DNA of 64,000 nt from Entoloma clypeatum (Eukaryota > Basidiomycota > Agaricomycetes > Agaricales > Entolomataceae). The position numbers and the translations under genes were made by a program. The notes beneath the pieces are model-generated. The model saw only the letters and a list, made by a program, of their open reading frames with translations, ran no database searches and had not been told where the DNA came from. The stretch is from assembly GCA_963565915.1 (NCBI GenBank), contig OY751492.1, positions 682,001 to 746,000 of the forward strand, given 5' to 3'. This document shows, piece by piece, positions 55,596 through 64,000 of the stretch (position 1 is the stretch's first letter; each line of letters opens with the position of its first letter).

Positions 55596-56057
55596 TCATG
55601 GTGTCTGCATTGTCCATGTTGCAGACCTTAGTCTCCCTGTCAAGAGCGTTTCTGGACTCATGGCGTGTTGCATGTCTCGTCCCGTTGATCCCCGTGTCAC
55701 AGCACCTGCATATGTACATCCTGTGCTTTGCGATAGCATGCTAAAGCTCCTCGTTAGTGAATCGTCGTAGCTTGTGAGACTACTCAGGCTCTCAAGCGAT
55801 GAGCTCCTGCTTGGTATGAGGAATGGGTTCGGATTCCTGGGTGTGTCGTCATGGAAGCTCAATGGAAGTCGGCGGGGGTCTAGATTTTCTGCTGTAGTTT
55901 GTCTTGTGGGTGTCTGCTTGGTATTGCTGTCTCTTTTCATCTCATGTTTGCTGTCTCTGGTGTTCGCTGGCGCTGTGCTCATGTTCTTGGTGTGGTATAA
56001 GAATCGCGCTCTCATCACCACATGGAGAGGTGGGAGAGGCCCTGAGAGGTGAGGCAC
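55596..56057 (-). CDS. Ser-rich ORF of unknown origin
   Basis: 153 codons; the middle (RRLPLSFHDDTPRNPNPFLI, SSLESLSSLTSYDD) looks protein-like. No domain recognised. The opposite strand has a shorter hydrophobic ORF that I take as a shadow. It sits between an LTR and a minisatellite, so a transposon remnant is the likeliest source. Confidence 0.3.
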   Translation of the reverse strand: MPHLSGPLPPLHVVMRARFLYHTKNMSTAPANTRDSKHEMKRDSNTKQTPTRQTTAENLDPRRLPLSFHDDTPRNPNPFLIPSRSSSLESLSSLTSYDDSLTRSFSMLSQSTGCTYAGAVTRGSTGRDMQHAMSPETLLTGRLRSATWTMQTP

Positions 56058-56076
56058 CAGATGCTATGTGTGGGCA

Positions 56077-56156
56077 AATGACGTGGCTGTTGGGCATGAG
56101 ACGGTGCCGTTGGGCATGACGGGATGCTGTTGGGGACGAGACGGTGCCATTGGGCA
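56077..56156 (-). repeat. short inverted array of the 20-bp minisatellite
   Basis: Four units of GTTGGGCATGAGACGGTGCC type, the reverse complement of the array inside the neighbouring element, lie just outside its left end. Confidence 0.65.
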
Positions 56157-57124
56157 TAGGCAATAGCACAGATACGGGTAACCCATGAGGGTCATGGGTA
56201 CGGGTTGTCACGAGTCCGAGTATGGGTTGTGTTTTTGTAACCCGCAACCTGTCACATGTCACACTATGTACACCACCTCCAACAACCCCACCACCTCTCT
56301 CCCTCCCTCTCTCGTGCCCAACAGCCGTGTTTTGTGCCCAACAACCCCCACTCATGCCCAACAGCCCTTCTTCATGCCCAATGGCCCTTCTTCATGCCCA
56401 ATGGCCCTTCTTCATGCCCAATGGCCCTTCTTCATGCCCAATGGCCCTTCTTCATGCCCAACGGCCCTTCTTTGTGCCCAACAGCCCTTTCTTAGCCCAA
56501 AGGCCTCCCTTCATGCCCAATGGTGGTATCTCGTGCCCAATGGCCTTCCCTTGTGCCCAACAGCCGTCCCTTGTGCCCAACGGCAATCCCTGGCTCCCAA
56601 TGACCATCCCTTGTGCCCAACGACCCTCACCTGCACCCAGTGGCCTCTCAATGTGCCCAACGGCTGTCCCTCATGCCCAACAGCCACCACTAGCACCCAA
56701 CAACCATCCCTGGCTCCCAACAACTGTCCCTCGCACCCAACGGCTGTCCCTCACTCCCAACAGCTGTCCCTCATGCCCAATGGCCGCTGCTCATGCCCAA
56801 TGGCCATCCCTCGCTCCCAACAGCCATCCCTCGCTCCCAACAACTGTCCCTCGTGCCCAACAGCCACTGGCGCCAATCCAGCACCCACCCCCACCATAGC
56901 ACCCCCCCTCGCTCGCAAACGCGAGGTGGGTAGTAGAATTATTTATTTATTTACATAGTTTTAATATACATAATGTCCACCACAAAACCCGTGTGGGAAC
57001 ATGTACCCTCGAATTCCGTCTGCACCTGCCCAGTATCAACCTGCGGGTCATGGGTTACTCCCCATATGGGTACGAGTACAGGGAGACCTCTGGGTACCCG
57101 CGGAACTACCCACGCTATTGCCTA
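56157..57124. mobile_element. TAGGCAATAGC-ended inverted-repeat element with minisatellite core, copy 1
   Basis: The first 11 bases TAGGCAATAGC and the last 11 GCTATTGCCTA are perfect inverted repeats. Inside come GGGTA/TACCC-rich subterminal tracts (ACGGGTAACCCATGAGGGTC; GGGTACGAGTACAGGG), then the 20-bp array, then an ATTT microsatellite. No protein is encoded. The same layout is seen at 59564-60116. No target duplication is clear for this copy. Confidence 0.7.
56316..56880 (+). repeat. 20-bp minisatellite, about 28 units
   Basis: The unit is about CCCTTCTTCATGCCCAATGG. Five units at 56356-56460 are almost identical; later ones vary around the constant core TGCCCAAYRGCC. Long ORFs across it (for example 56185-56958) are by-products of the repeat. 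Confidence 0.9.
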
Positions 57125-57184
57125 CATGCCTTTATGCATTTCATATCCATATTCCTGTTTACTTATGCATTGCCTTTTCCGCAT

Positions 57185-57720
57185 GGTCCGCTGACCGACA
57201 TCTTTGATGTTCAATACAGTTGCTGGAAACTTATGCCACAACTCCGGACCTACTCCGACCTTCTCCGTAAAGTAATCACATTTAGATATTTAAACTTGTA
57301 ATATACCTGTAGTTTCTCAGTTCGAATATCAACAAAGTTCACTCCTCTACTCTTGTTTCATGCCAGAGATTCTTGCCGTGGTACAATATGCTGATGACAT
57401 CATCATCTATTGCTCTTCCTCCATTGTTACCCTTCAACAAGCTCAGTACTGTGTCCAAGTCACAACTCCGACGTCGTCCGACCACTTCCACATCAGTGTG
57501 TCCCTCACCGAGATCTCTCCGAGAACCTCTGCACCTCCAACCTCTCCTCCGACCCTCTGAAATTGGGACACCCTATCCAACAAACGGCAGTGCAACACAT
57601 ACATTGAAGCCATGCCCCTCCCCTTCGATGTTCCTCCGTACTTCCGGAGTTCCGCTCCAGTCTCAGTCCTCCATCTGACCTCTGACAGACTCCGACGAAG
57701 CTCCGACATTTCACCAACTT
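57185..57720 (+). pseudogene. retroelement remnant with a YADD polymerase box
   Basis: ILAVVQYADDIIIYCSSS at 57366-57420 resembles the catalytic box of a reverse transcriptase. The rest is TCCGAC-rich, like the gypsy fragment at the window start, and broken in all frames. I cannot say whether it comes from a LINE or an LTR element. Confidence 0.4.
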
Positions 57721-58539
57721 AACAATTGCCAAGAGTGCTCGGCAGTGCCAAGCAATGAAACTCAAGGCCTCGATGCCCAAACTGTGGCATCACAGGCCGC
57801 AGATGTATTTGCTAACTTACAGTATGTAGAGATGTGTAGGAACCTATAAGAAGTAAATATACAGTTGGATACATGAACTATGTATAGTAGAGAGCCTGTA
57901 TTCCAAAATTATACATCAAACATAGTCAAAATTGTGATGCAACAGTGCATCATGGGTTTGCTCAAACACAAAAAACAAAATTTCCTTACTTCCTCCTTTC
58001 CACAACCACTTTGGTGAAAATTCATGAAATAAATACATATTGAGTGACATATAATGCTCTCCTACCAAATTGACATAGTAGAAACACTTACTTGTTACTG
58101 TGTAGACATAATAAGCAGATGTGCGATGTTTTTGGAGATGTGTTTACATATATTTGACATGTTTGATGCACGCATGTCGCGCATCATCCAACATTGAATT
58201 GACACATCCACCCATTGCTCACTCCACAGTGAGAGGCATGCATATATAACAAAAATAACACTGTAATAATAGTACAGATACAACAAAAATAGCACTGTAA
58301 ACGCACATACAAAAAAATAACACTGTAATCATATGTTTTAACTATGTTTTCACCATGTTTCACTCAATTCTTAACCTTTGTGACTCTGAGCAAGAGTTTA
58401 TATACAAGCTAGGAATGTATTCCACTCAGTTGTAGCTTCAAAACAAGCCTTAGACCAATAAAATTGGACTATAAATATCTAGCATATTATGCAGATTACT
58501 AAAAATCTCCAAAAATTGTAGAATATTAGGGGGGGGATA
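57721..58539. other. AT-rich spacer, no gene seen
   Basis: Many ATACAT/TATATT words; no ORF with coding character. Confidence 0.5.
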
Positions 58540-58630
58540 GACCTTAGACTGTGGTCCAGTCCAATGTGGTCTATTTTTCAGTTCAGTTCAGTCCGGTTCA
58601 GGTCTACATAGACTGAACCTTTGAACACTA
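58540..58630. repeat. right end of a MITE of the CATAGTG family
   Basis: AGACTGAACCTTTGAACACTA at 58610-58630 matches the right terminus of the element at 4642-4883 and the inverted left terminus at 5421. GTCCAGTCC/GGTTCAGG words precede it. The left end is not found. Confidence 0.5.
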
Positions 58631-58801
58631 CTTTTGACCAGTCAAAATCACTTATTTTTATCAAAATGGCTTAATCATGACTAAAAAAACAGTCAAAAAG
58701 CAGTCAAAAGTGGTCAGGTCAGGTCAAGTCAAATGTTAAGTGACTTAACCTTTAAACTCTAAAAATCGTTCCCATATGCGTTCAAAACAACCAAAGGCAG
58801 G

Positions 58802-59435
58802 TGTTGGAATTTCGACAACCTAGTCAGTAGGGACAATACATCAAGTTCTGTGGTTACAGCTCAGGCATGATATATCATGCGCTCTACTCACAGGTGTGAT
58901 ATATCAGGAGTCTTGATATATCCCAGCCTCCATACATCAGGGCAGCTAGTCCCAGCTGTTCTGCAGTTGTGAAGTTTCAATCTTGATTGGCGCATCAAGG
59001 TACATTCTGTAAGGGTGACCTTATGATCCAACAACTCCGAAGTGCTCCGAAGCGACTCTGATGTTGGATGACTTGCAAGGGAAATCCAAAGTCAAATTAG
59101 ACTCTACAAAGTACAATACGAGGCATACCTTGCAAGGGAAATCCAAAGAGAAAGTTCTGAGGATTCCGGTGCAAGCTAGGCAGCTATATAGATGACAAGA
59201 ATTGAAAATGGGGAGAGGAATGTTGAAATACAACAGAGATTGAGAGTAGGGATGGGAACAGAATATGTAAATCGGAATGGTGCATGTAGTGGTATGAATA
59301 GTTTCTCCGACATGCACTCCAAAGCAGAGTACAGTTGGAGGTTGAAGATTGGAGGTGATGGAAGAGAAATGGAAAGGAGAGGAAATGAAGAAAGGAAACG
59401 TAAAGTATAGTAATATAAATAATGGATGTATCACA
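58802..59435. repeat. possible solo LTR
   Basis: It begins TGTTGGAATTTCG and could end ATGTATCACA (59435), flanked by GCAGG and GCAGT, an imperfect 5-bp duplication. It has a TATATAG box near 59190. An alternative end is TCCAACA at 59033. The assignment is tentative. Confidence 0.35.
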
Positions 59436-59563
59436 GCAGTCAGAGGGTCGGAGGAAGGGTCGGAGGAGGCATGGTATAATTCATGAAGAGATGGCTTGTG
59501 GTTTATTCAAACAAATAGACTATTTCATCACTCTGGAGATTCACAATTGAGGATTCAGCATAC

Positions 59564-60116
59564 TTAGGCAATAGCACAGGTATGGTGGAGTAGGACAGCC
59601 GGCCCGACTCCAACCATAGCATGTGACCAGTCAGATACACGGACAGACACAGGGTAGACGAGAGAAGGAGACCACCTTGACTCAGGCAAGCAACACTCGC
59701 CATTCACGCCCAACGGCATCCTCTTGTGCCCAATGACCTCCACTCACGCCCAACGGCGTCCACTCGCACCCAATGGCGTCCCTTCATCCTCAATGGCACC
59801 CTCTCATCCCCAACAGCTGCCTCATGTGCCCAACACCTGTCACTCATACCCAATGGTGTCCTCTTGTGCTCAACGGCATCCTTTCACCCCCAACTCCCAT
59901 CCCTCATCCCCAATGGCTGCCTCATGTGCCATTATTATTATTATTATTCATAGCTTATGATATGTTTTTGCAAACCCGTGCGAGAACCCTCACCTACCTG
60001 CTGATCTGCCAATACCCGTGCTCGATCTACCTGCGGGTCAACGGGTTGCTACCCACACGGGTACGGGTACGGGTCAGTGTTCCGGTACCCACAGGAGTAC
60101 CCGTGGCATTGCCTAA
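59564..60116. mobile_element. TAGGCAATAGC-ended element with minisatellite core, copy 2
   Basis: The ends TTAGGCAATAGCAC and GTGGCATTGCCTAA are inverted repeats with a few mismatches. GCATAC flanks both sides (59558-59563 and 60117-60122), a probable target duplication that can be read as 6 to 9 bp. The interior holds the 20-bp array (59703-59928), an ATT microsatellite, and GGGTACGGGTACGGGT-type DNA near the right end. The order is the same as in copy 1. Confidence 0.75.
59703..59928 (+). repeat. 20-bp minisatellite in copy 2, about 11 units
   Basis: Units such as CACTCACGCCCAACGGCGTC and CTCATGTGCCCAACACCTGT share the GCCCAAYGGC core of the array at 56316. They are more diverged. Confidence 0.85.
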
Positions 60117-60286
60117 GCATACTTATTGATATTCTATTGCAAAACCTTACAGAATCACCCAATATGAATCATTCAAGAAATTGTTGTGGGAAGAAAGGCT
60201 TGTAGCACAGGTGAACTGGGTTGGTAAACCTGATGATACAAACGAATTGTGATGTGGAGATGAAAGGCCCAGACGGCCTCTGACCA

Positions 60287-60357
60287 ATATCCAACATCAA
60301 GATAATCACTCAGTTTCTTATATACGTGTCGGTGCTGACACGATGTGGCCCTATTAC
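60287..60357 (-). repeat. dispersed ~72-bp repeat, copy 2, at the TDP1 stop codon
   Basis: It resembles 42932-43003. On the TDP1 strand it starts at the stop codon and runs into the 3' UTR, with GTGTCAGCACCGACAC able to form a small hairpin. Confidence 0.45.
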
Positions 60358-62850
60358 TCTCGATGATAGATCGATTCCTCTTGTATCTGAAGCACACCTG
60401 GTCAACAAAATTCAAGAATACATCACCCTACAGTGCGCTCACCCAGGGTTCGTCCCTTTCATGGATATACTTCCTTGGTGGCCGTTCGAAACAAGCAATC
60501 CGATCAGCTTCTTCTTTGTCTTTAAGAGAAAATACAATGCCTATTTCGTAATTCACGATCTGCGTGACACAGACGTGTTGTGAGTGAACACCCACGACAA
60601 GTAAACTACAGTTGGACTCACGTTAAGGACAGGGTTGAACGCGGAGCCTGACAGAGTACCCCACGCCGATGGTGTAAAGTTGTGTGATCCGACATAGGCC
60701 CAGCCAATCGCCGGATTGACGATTTGGATATCATCATCGGACTCGTCCTCCGTATCCGAGGCCTCGATTTGCTTATTCTTCCCCGATGGCGATGCGTCCT
60801 TTAATGCTGCGATGATCATCTAAAGGTGCTGTCAAAAATCAGGGAACACCGAAATGGAGTAACGACTTCACAGCACCTTGGAATGCATCAAGACAGGACC
60901 GCCTTTGCTTTTTGAATCGTAAAAGTGGTCTCGCGGAAAGTTCTTGGCGGCCCACTGCTTCCGGCGGCAAAATATCGTGCCACCCCCCTTGATGGCACGT
61001 TTCAAAGATCGTTGTGGCACAAGAGAACAAGATATATACCTGTTCTCCCAACCTCGTCTGTTGGACCGTTGCCTTGCTCGGATATACGATCTTGATGGCA
61101 GGATACGGAAGCTTTTCTCGCCGCTTCTTGGGTTCATCAAGCCAATCCTCCGCCGATTCGCCCCGTGCAGACCAGTGAAACTCGTTGAGCCATTGAGTAG
61201 TGTATACTCCAAGGCTTGACCCCTGGTTCATGTGAGTGTTGGCTTGAAAGTCTAGCGAGAGTACGTACTTGGCATTCTAACTGCAAGTCTTTGGCTCCCT
61301 TTCCTTTGCCGGAAGCTAGTCCCATATTTCGGACTACCTTCATAAGTCTCGGATGGCCAGTTCTGAGATATAGAACTTTCCGTCCCGAAAACGTCGATAA
61401 GAAAAGCAAGTGGAAACGTACTTTATGATACTCGGCCAACCTTCATGTATGCCAGAACTGGATGACACAAGGTGAACTTTCACTTTCGACCAGTCCCACA
61501 GCATTCTGAGTTCCTCGATCGATTTGATAGGAAGATTTGGATGCTGGAAAACCCCTGGACTGTTGCTTGAATATGATAGAAAGAAGCCGGGAAGGACGAA
61601 CTTGATCATTCAGCATGTTCTTGAGAGCTGGAGCGATATTGACAGAATGTAGCACGCGTTGAAGAACGGCTGGGAAGTCTTCCGTAGCTTTGGGGTCGTG
61701 GGTTATAGGCTTCCCTCGTAATGGAAGGTCTTGAAGCCATACTGTCTGCGAAAGAATTTACGAGTAAGCATGTTAAGAAGGCGAGACGCAAACCGACCTT
61801 ACATTCTCCATGTCTCGATAATCATAGTCGATGAGATTCGCCGTGGATATCACCACGCGTAAGCGCCCTGTCTTATAAAATAACTAGAAAATATTCAAGA
61901 CCTGGAAAACCTTGCCATAGGCCTCAAGACATACAAGCATGAACTGTATGAAGGGTCCATCAGATTGTGGTCGTTCTCGTAAGATATAGGCCTCACCTTC
62001 ATGTGCATGCAACCACGGCCGCCGCGTAGATATGGCGTCGTCCTTAGCCAGTTTGGAAGCACGTTCTTCAGACTTGTTTGCCCGTTTGCATCAGGTTGAG
62101 CGACCATAATGACTGGAACCGAAGGGTCGAAGAACTGGTATATCCATGGAAAGTCTAGCGAGTACGAAGACATAATAGCGAAGGAGAGTTCCGTCCTCTA
62201 TAGGAAGATAAGACTCAAATGACCCCGAAAAGGTAAGACGCACTTTGCCCAGAATCTCCGTCAATCTGAACGTCGGCCGACCATCCTTCCGTGGATCTGC
62301 ATGTTGATTTGCAGTCTGCCGAAGCTCTCCATCCCAAAATACCTGATCGATAGTGGTTGAACCTTGCGATGGAACACTGCTTGATGAAAGGCGTTGCCTC
62401 TTGGCGGGTGGTTCGTTCCGTACTGGCTCCTCGTCATCATCGGCCACATCCCCATTGCCCTCCGTCATCTGAGTCTCAGGTCGCAAGCGTTTCTGACGTT
62501 CTCGTCTCTCCTTTTCCAATTGCGCACGCTCTGAAAGAAAAGAAGATGCTGCGTGCGATGGTGGCTGCAATTGTGGCTGCACTTGCGGCTTTGAGGACGA
62601 TGATTCGTTCGCAGGAGTTCTCACGACAGACTTGCTGGACTGTCGTGAGGCCTCGGATTTGGACGCTTCTACAGCCCGCCAAAGTTCATCATCTTCTGAG
62701 TCGCTGACAATATCTATCACCTCCGGTTTCTTCTTCATGTCCTCGAGGCTGAGGGCAATGGCTCTGTTGGCCACGTTAGTGACCGGAAAACACCCATATT
62801 CAAACGACCAACACGCACCTGGCGAGATCATCATCGCCGTCGAAGCTCAT
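60354..62850 (-). CDS. TDP1: tyrosyl-DNA phosphodiesterase 1 with N-terminal UIM
   Basis: Thirteen exons give 614 residues: 62850-62819, 62763-62244, 62197-61997, 61943-61935, 61883-61803, 61745-61602, 61543-61422, 61362-61269, 61222-61040, 60987-60877, 60819-60622, 60559-60443, 60386-60354. All introns are GT-AG and the total divides by three. The N-terminus DDDLARAIALSLED is a ubiquitin-interacting motif, completed only by splicing exons 1 and 2. A disordered region follows, then the TDP1 fold. The first catalytic motif is GCMHMK (end of exon 3) with FML (a 9-nt exon) and ISTAN; the second is VLMHSK in exon 10 with VGSHNFTPSAWG in exon 11. These supply the two H-x-K-x(n)-N sets. The enzyme removes topoisomerase I peptides and other 3' adducts from DNA in the nucleus. 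The length matches human TDP1 (about 608 residues). Confidence 0.96.
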
Positions 62851-63509
62851 GATTTGAGTGAATGGCGATCGAGGCAATGTTCAATGTTCATGTCTTCAGT
62901 GTCACATCATGTGCATCCGGTCACGCGTTCCTTTTATTTTGAAAGGGCGTTGATGGGTACGTATGTACTTGTAAGTACTGCATCGCCAGATTGTACTCGA
63001 GTGAAAGTTTTATGCCAATTTTTTCGTTGAAAAATACTAAGGTTCTGGTCCAACTTCGTACATGAAACCTGGAAAAATAAGTAGAACTTGGAATATTCAA
63101 TGAAAAATACTGTCATAGGTGGGAATGATTCGGACAAGCAAGCATCGACACAGGACACCGTGACATTCTGCACAGCTTCTTTCTGCTCAACTGCCAGTGT
63201 ATCGTCCTTTTATGGATGCAACTCTGCAAGAGGCTTCTTGCTGGTCAAGTTACAGCCAGTATGATGGCCCGGGCTCCACAGAAAGTGGTCACTGTTTCCT
63301 GCTTTCCGTAGTCTTGGACGCCGATACATGGAAACTCTTCTCGGGAATCCGCGTTGTCCTCATGTACCGTGAGACGAATGAGTTGCGAAATGTGGTGAGC
63401 ACTTGGACATCTATCGAACAACGTGGCATGGGAAAGGTGACTGGTCAAATAGCTCGTCAGGGACTGCCTTGCTACGAAGAAATACAAGGTAGCTCAATCC
63501 GGCCCTTCT
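62851..63509. other. divergent promoter region
   Basis: It lies between TDP1 (-) and the gene at 63510 (+). A plus ORF at 63197-63520 is open but not convincing; it could be a 5' exon region of the next gene. Confidence 0.4.
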
Positions 63510-64000
63510 ATGCTTCGTAGAGATTTGCTGTTCCAAAGGCGTAAAACTATTACGCTCGGTAATCAGCTATTGGGCGGCACAAAACCAACGACAGATAAGC
63601 TGCCTATTTGCACTGCAATATTCGAGATAGTTGATATCAGCGGGCCCCCGATGAAAGGGGTTGCGCTGGTTCCGCGACTAGAGATGGTTCGCGACGACGA
63701 TCTTCGTATCGTGTATGACCGCGTATACCCATGCACCGAGACATCTCATTCAACAACCGTTTTCCTCGAGTCCAACTACTCTTTTCGTTTAGTCTGGGAT
63801 TATTCTTATGGGAATAATTGTTTAATTTACATCTACGGAATCCCGGCACATTCACTCAGGATCCTTCCAATTCGCGACAATCGTCCTCCATTCATTGATC
63901 TCCCACCGAAAGTCCTTCGTCAAATCATCTCCGAGGCTGTCATTCTCTGTGACAGCGAATGGCGTGCTGCCTTACTATCTTACGGCTTGGTCCGTAAATC
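63510..64000 (+). CDS. F-box-like protein, 5' part only
   Basis: From ATG 63510 (MLRRDLLFQRRKTITLGNQL) the frame stays open for 163 codons to the window edge. Near its end, FIDLPPKVLRQIISEAV followed by WRAALLSYGLVRKS has the spacing of an F-box (LPPxxLxxII ... LLxxxLVxxx) as found in many basidiomycete proteins. The first 120 residues, including GVALVPRLEMVRDDDLRIVY, match nothing I know. If it is an F-box, the protein would be an SCF ubiquitin-ligase adaptor, but an F-box is usually nearer the N-terminus. The 3' part lies outside the window. Confidence 0.5.
   Translation, partial: MLRRDLLFQRRKTITLGNQLLGGTKPTTDKLPICTAIFEIVDISGPPMKGVALVPRLEMVRDDDLRIVYDRVYPCTETSHSTTVFLESNYSFRLVWDYSYGNNCLIYIYGIPAHSLRILPIRDNRPPFIDLPPKVLRQIISEAVILCDSEWRAALLSYGLVRK

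Noticed and set aside
55774..56052. Plus ORF with a hydrophobic stretch (possible membrane protein)
   Set aside because: It overlaps the more protein-like minus ORF, and its hydrophobicity follows from the complementary Ser/Glu/Lys codons.
56185..56958. Long ORFs of 225-257 codons with repeated PNGPSSCPMALLHAQW-like units
   Set aside because: They exist because a 20-bp minisatellite shifts frame regularly; the same repeat is open in all plus frames and no start or splice context supports a gene.
1..64000. Idea that TGA is read as an amino acid in this genome
   Set aside because: Host genes such as the GATA factor, HPC2 and both DUF6534 genes end in TGA, while internal TGA codons are confined to transposons and other decayed sequence.

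Overview
This window is a piece of a filamentous basidiomycete genome, most likely an Agaricomycete. The evidence is short spliceosomal introns (about 45-80 nt) in almost every gene, tandem DUF6534-type membrane-protein genes, an HPC2/ubinuclein gene, a TDP1 gene with an N-terminal ubiquitin-interacting motif, a two-finger GATA regulator, and nested Ty3/gypsy and Ty1/copia elements of fungal type. I saw no rRNA, no intact tRNA gene, no CRISPR array and no bacterial signature. All calls come from reading frames, splice signals and motifs by eye.

Layout. 1-6.4 kb is transposon debris: a decayed gypsy gag-pol fragment, a degraded ORF interrupted by two copies of a small inverted-repeat element, and a tRNA-like SINE head. 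6.4-37.4 kb is the gene-bearing part: a small membrane/coiled-coil gene (-), a GATA factor (+), an APH-type kinase (+), two tandem 19-exon DUF6534 genes (+), a decayed tandem duplication around an I9-type inhibitor gene (-), an unrecognised four-exon gene (+), and the histone chaperone gene HPC2 (-). 37.4-42.3 kb holds a Ser/Thr-rich single-pass membrane protein (-) and a stand-alone adenylating enzyme (+). 43.3-48.6 kb is a young copia element with twin 430-bp LTRs and a 5-bp target duplication. 49.1-55.5 kb is a gypsy chromovirus on the minus strand. 55.5-60.1 kb is repeat-rich, with two copies of an unusual inverted-repeat element whose interior is a 20-bp minisatellite. 60.35-62.85 kb is TDP1 (-), and a divergent gene with an F-box-like segment runs off the right edge.

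How the parts relate. The host genes form no obvious pathway cluster. HPC2 (nucleosome assembly), TDP1 (repair of 3'-blocked DNA ends) and the GATA factor are nuclear housekeeping or regulatory genes. The DUF6534 pair, the inhibitor and the adenylating enzyme are typical of expanded basidiomycete families. In the retroelements nearly all in-frame stops are TGA where the family has arginine (CGA), and three of the four LTR-LTR differences in the copia element fall at CpG. This fits methyl-CpG decay of silenced transposons.

The strongest candidates for something undescribed are the TAGGCAATAGC-ended elements carrying an internal minisatellite (56.2-57.1 and 59.6-60.1 kb), and the twin DUF6534 genes with base-identical microexon skeletons and a conserved GC-AG intron.
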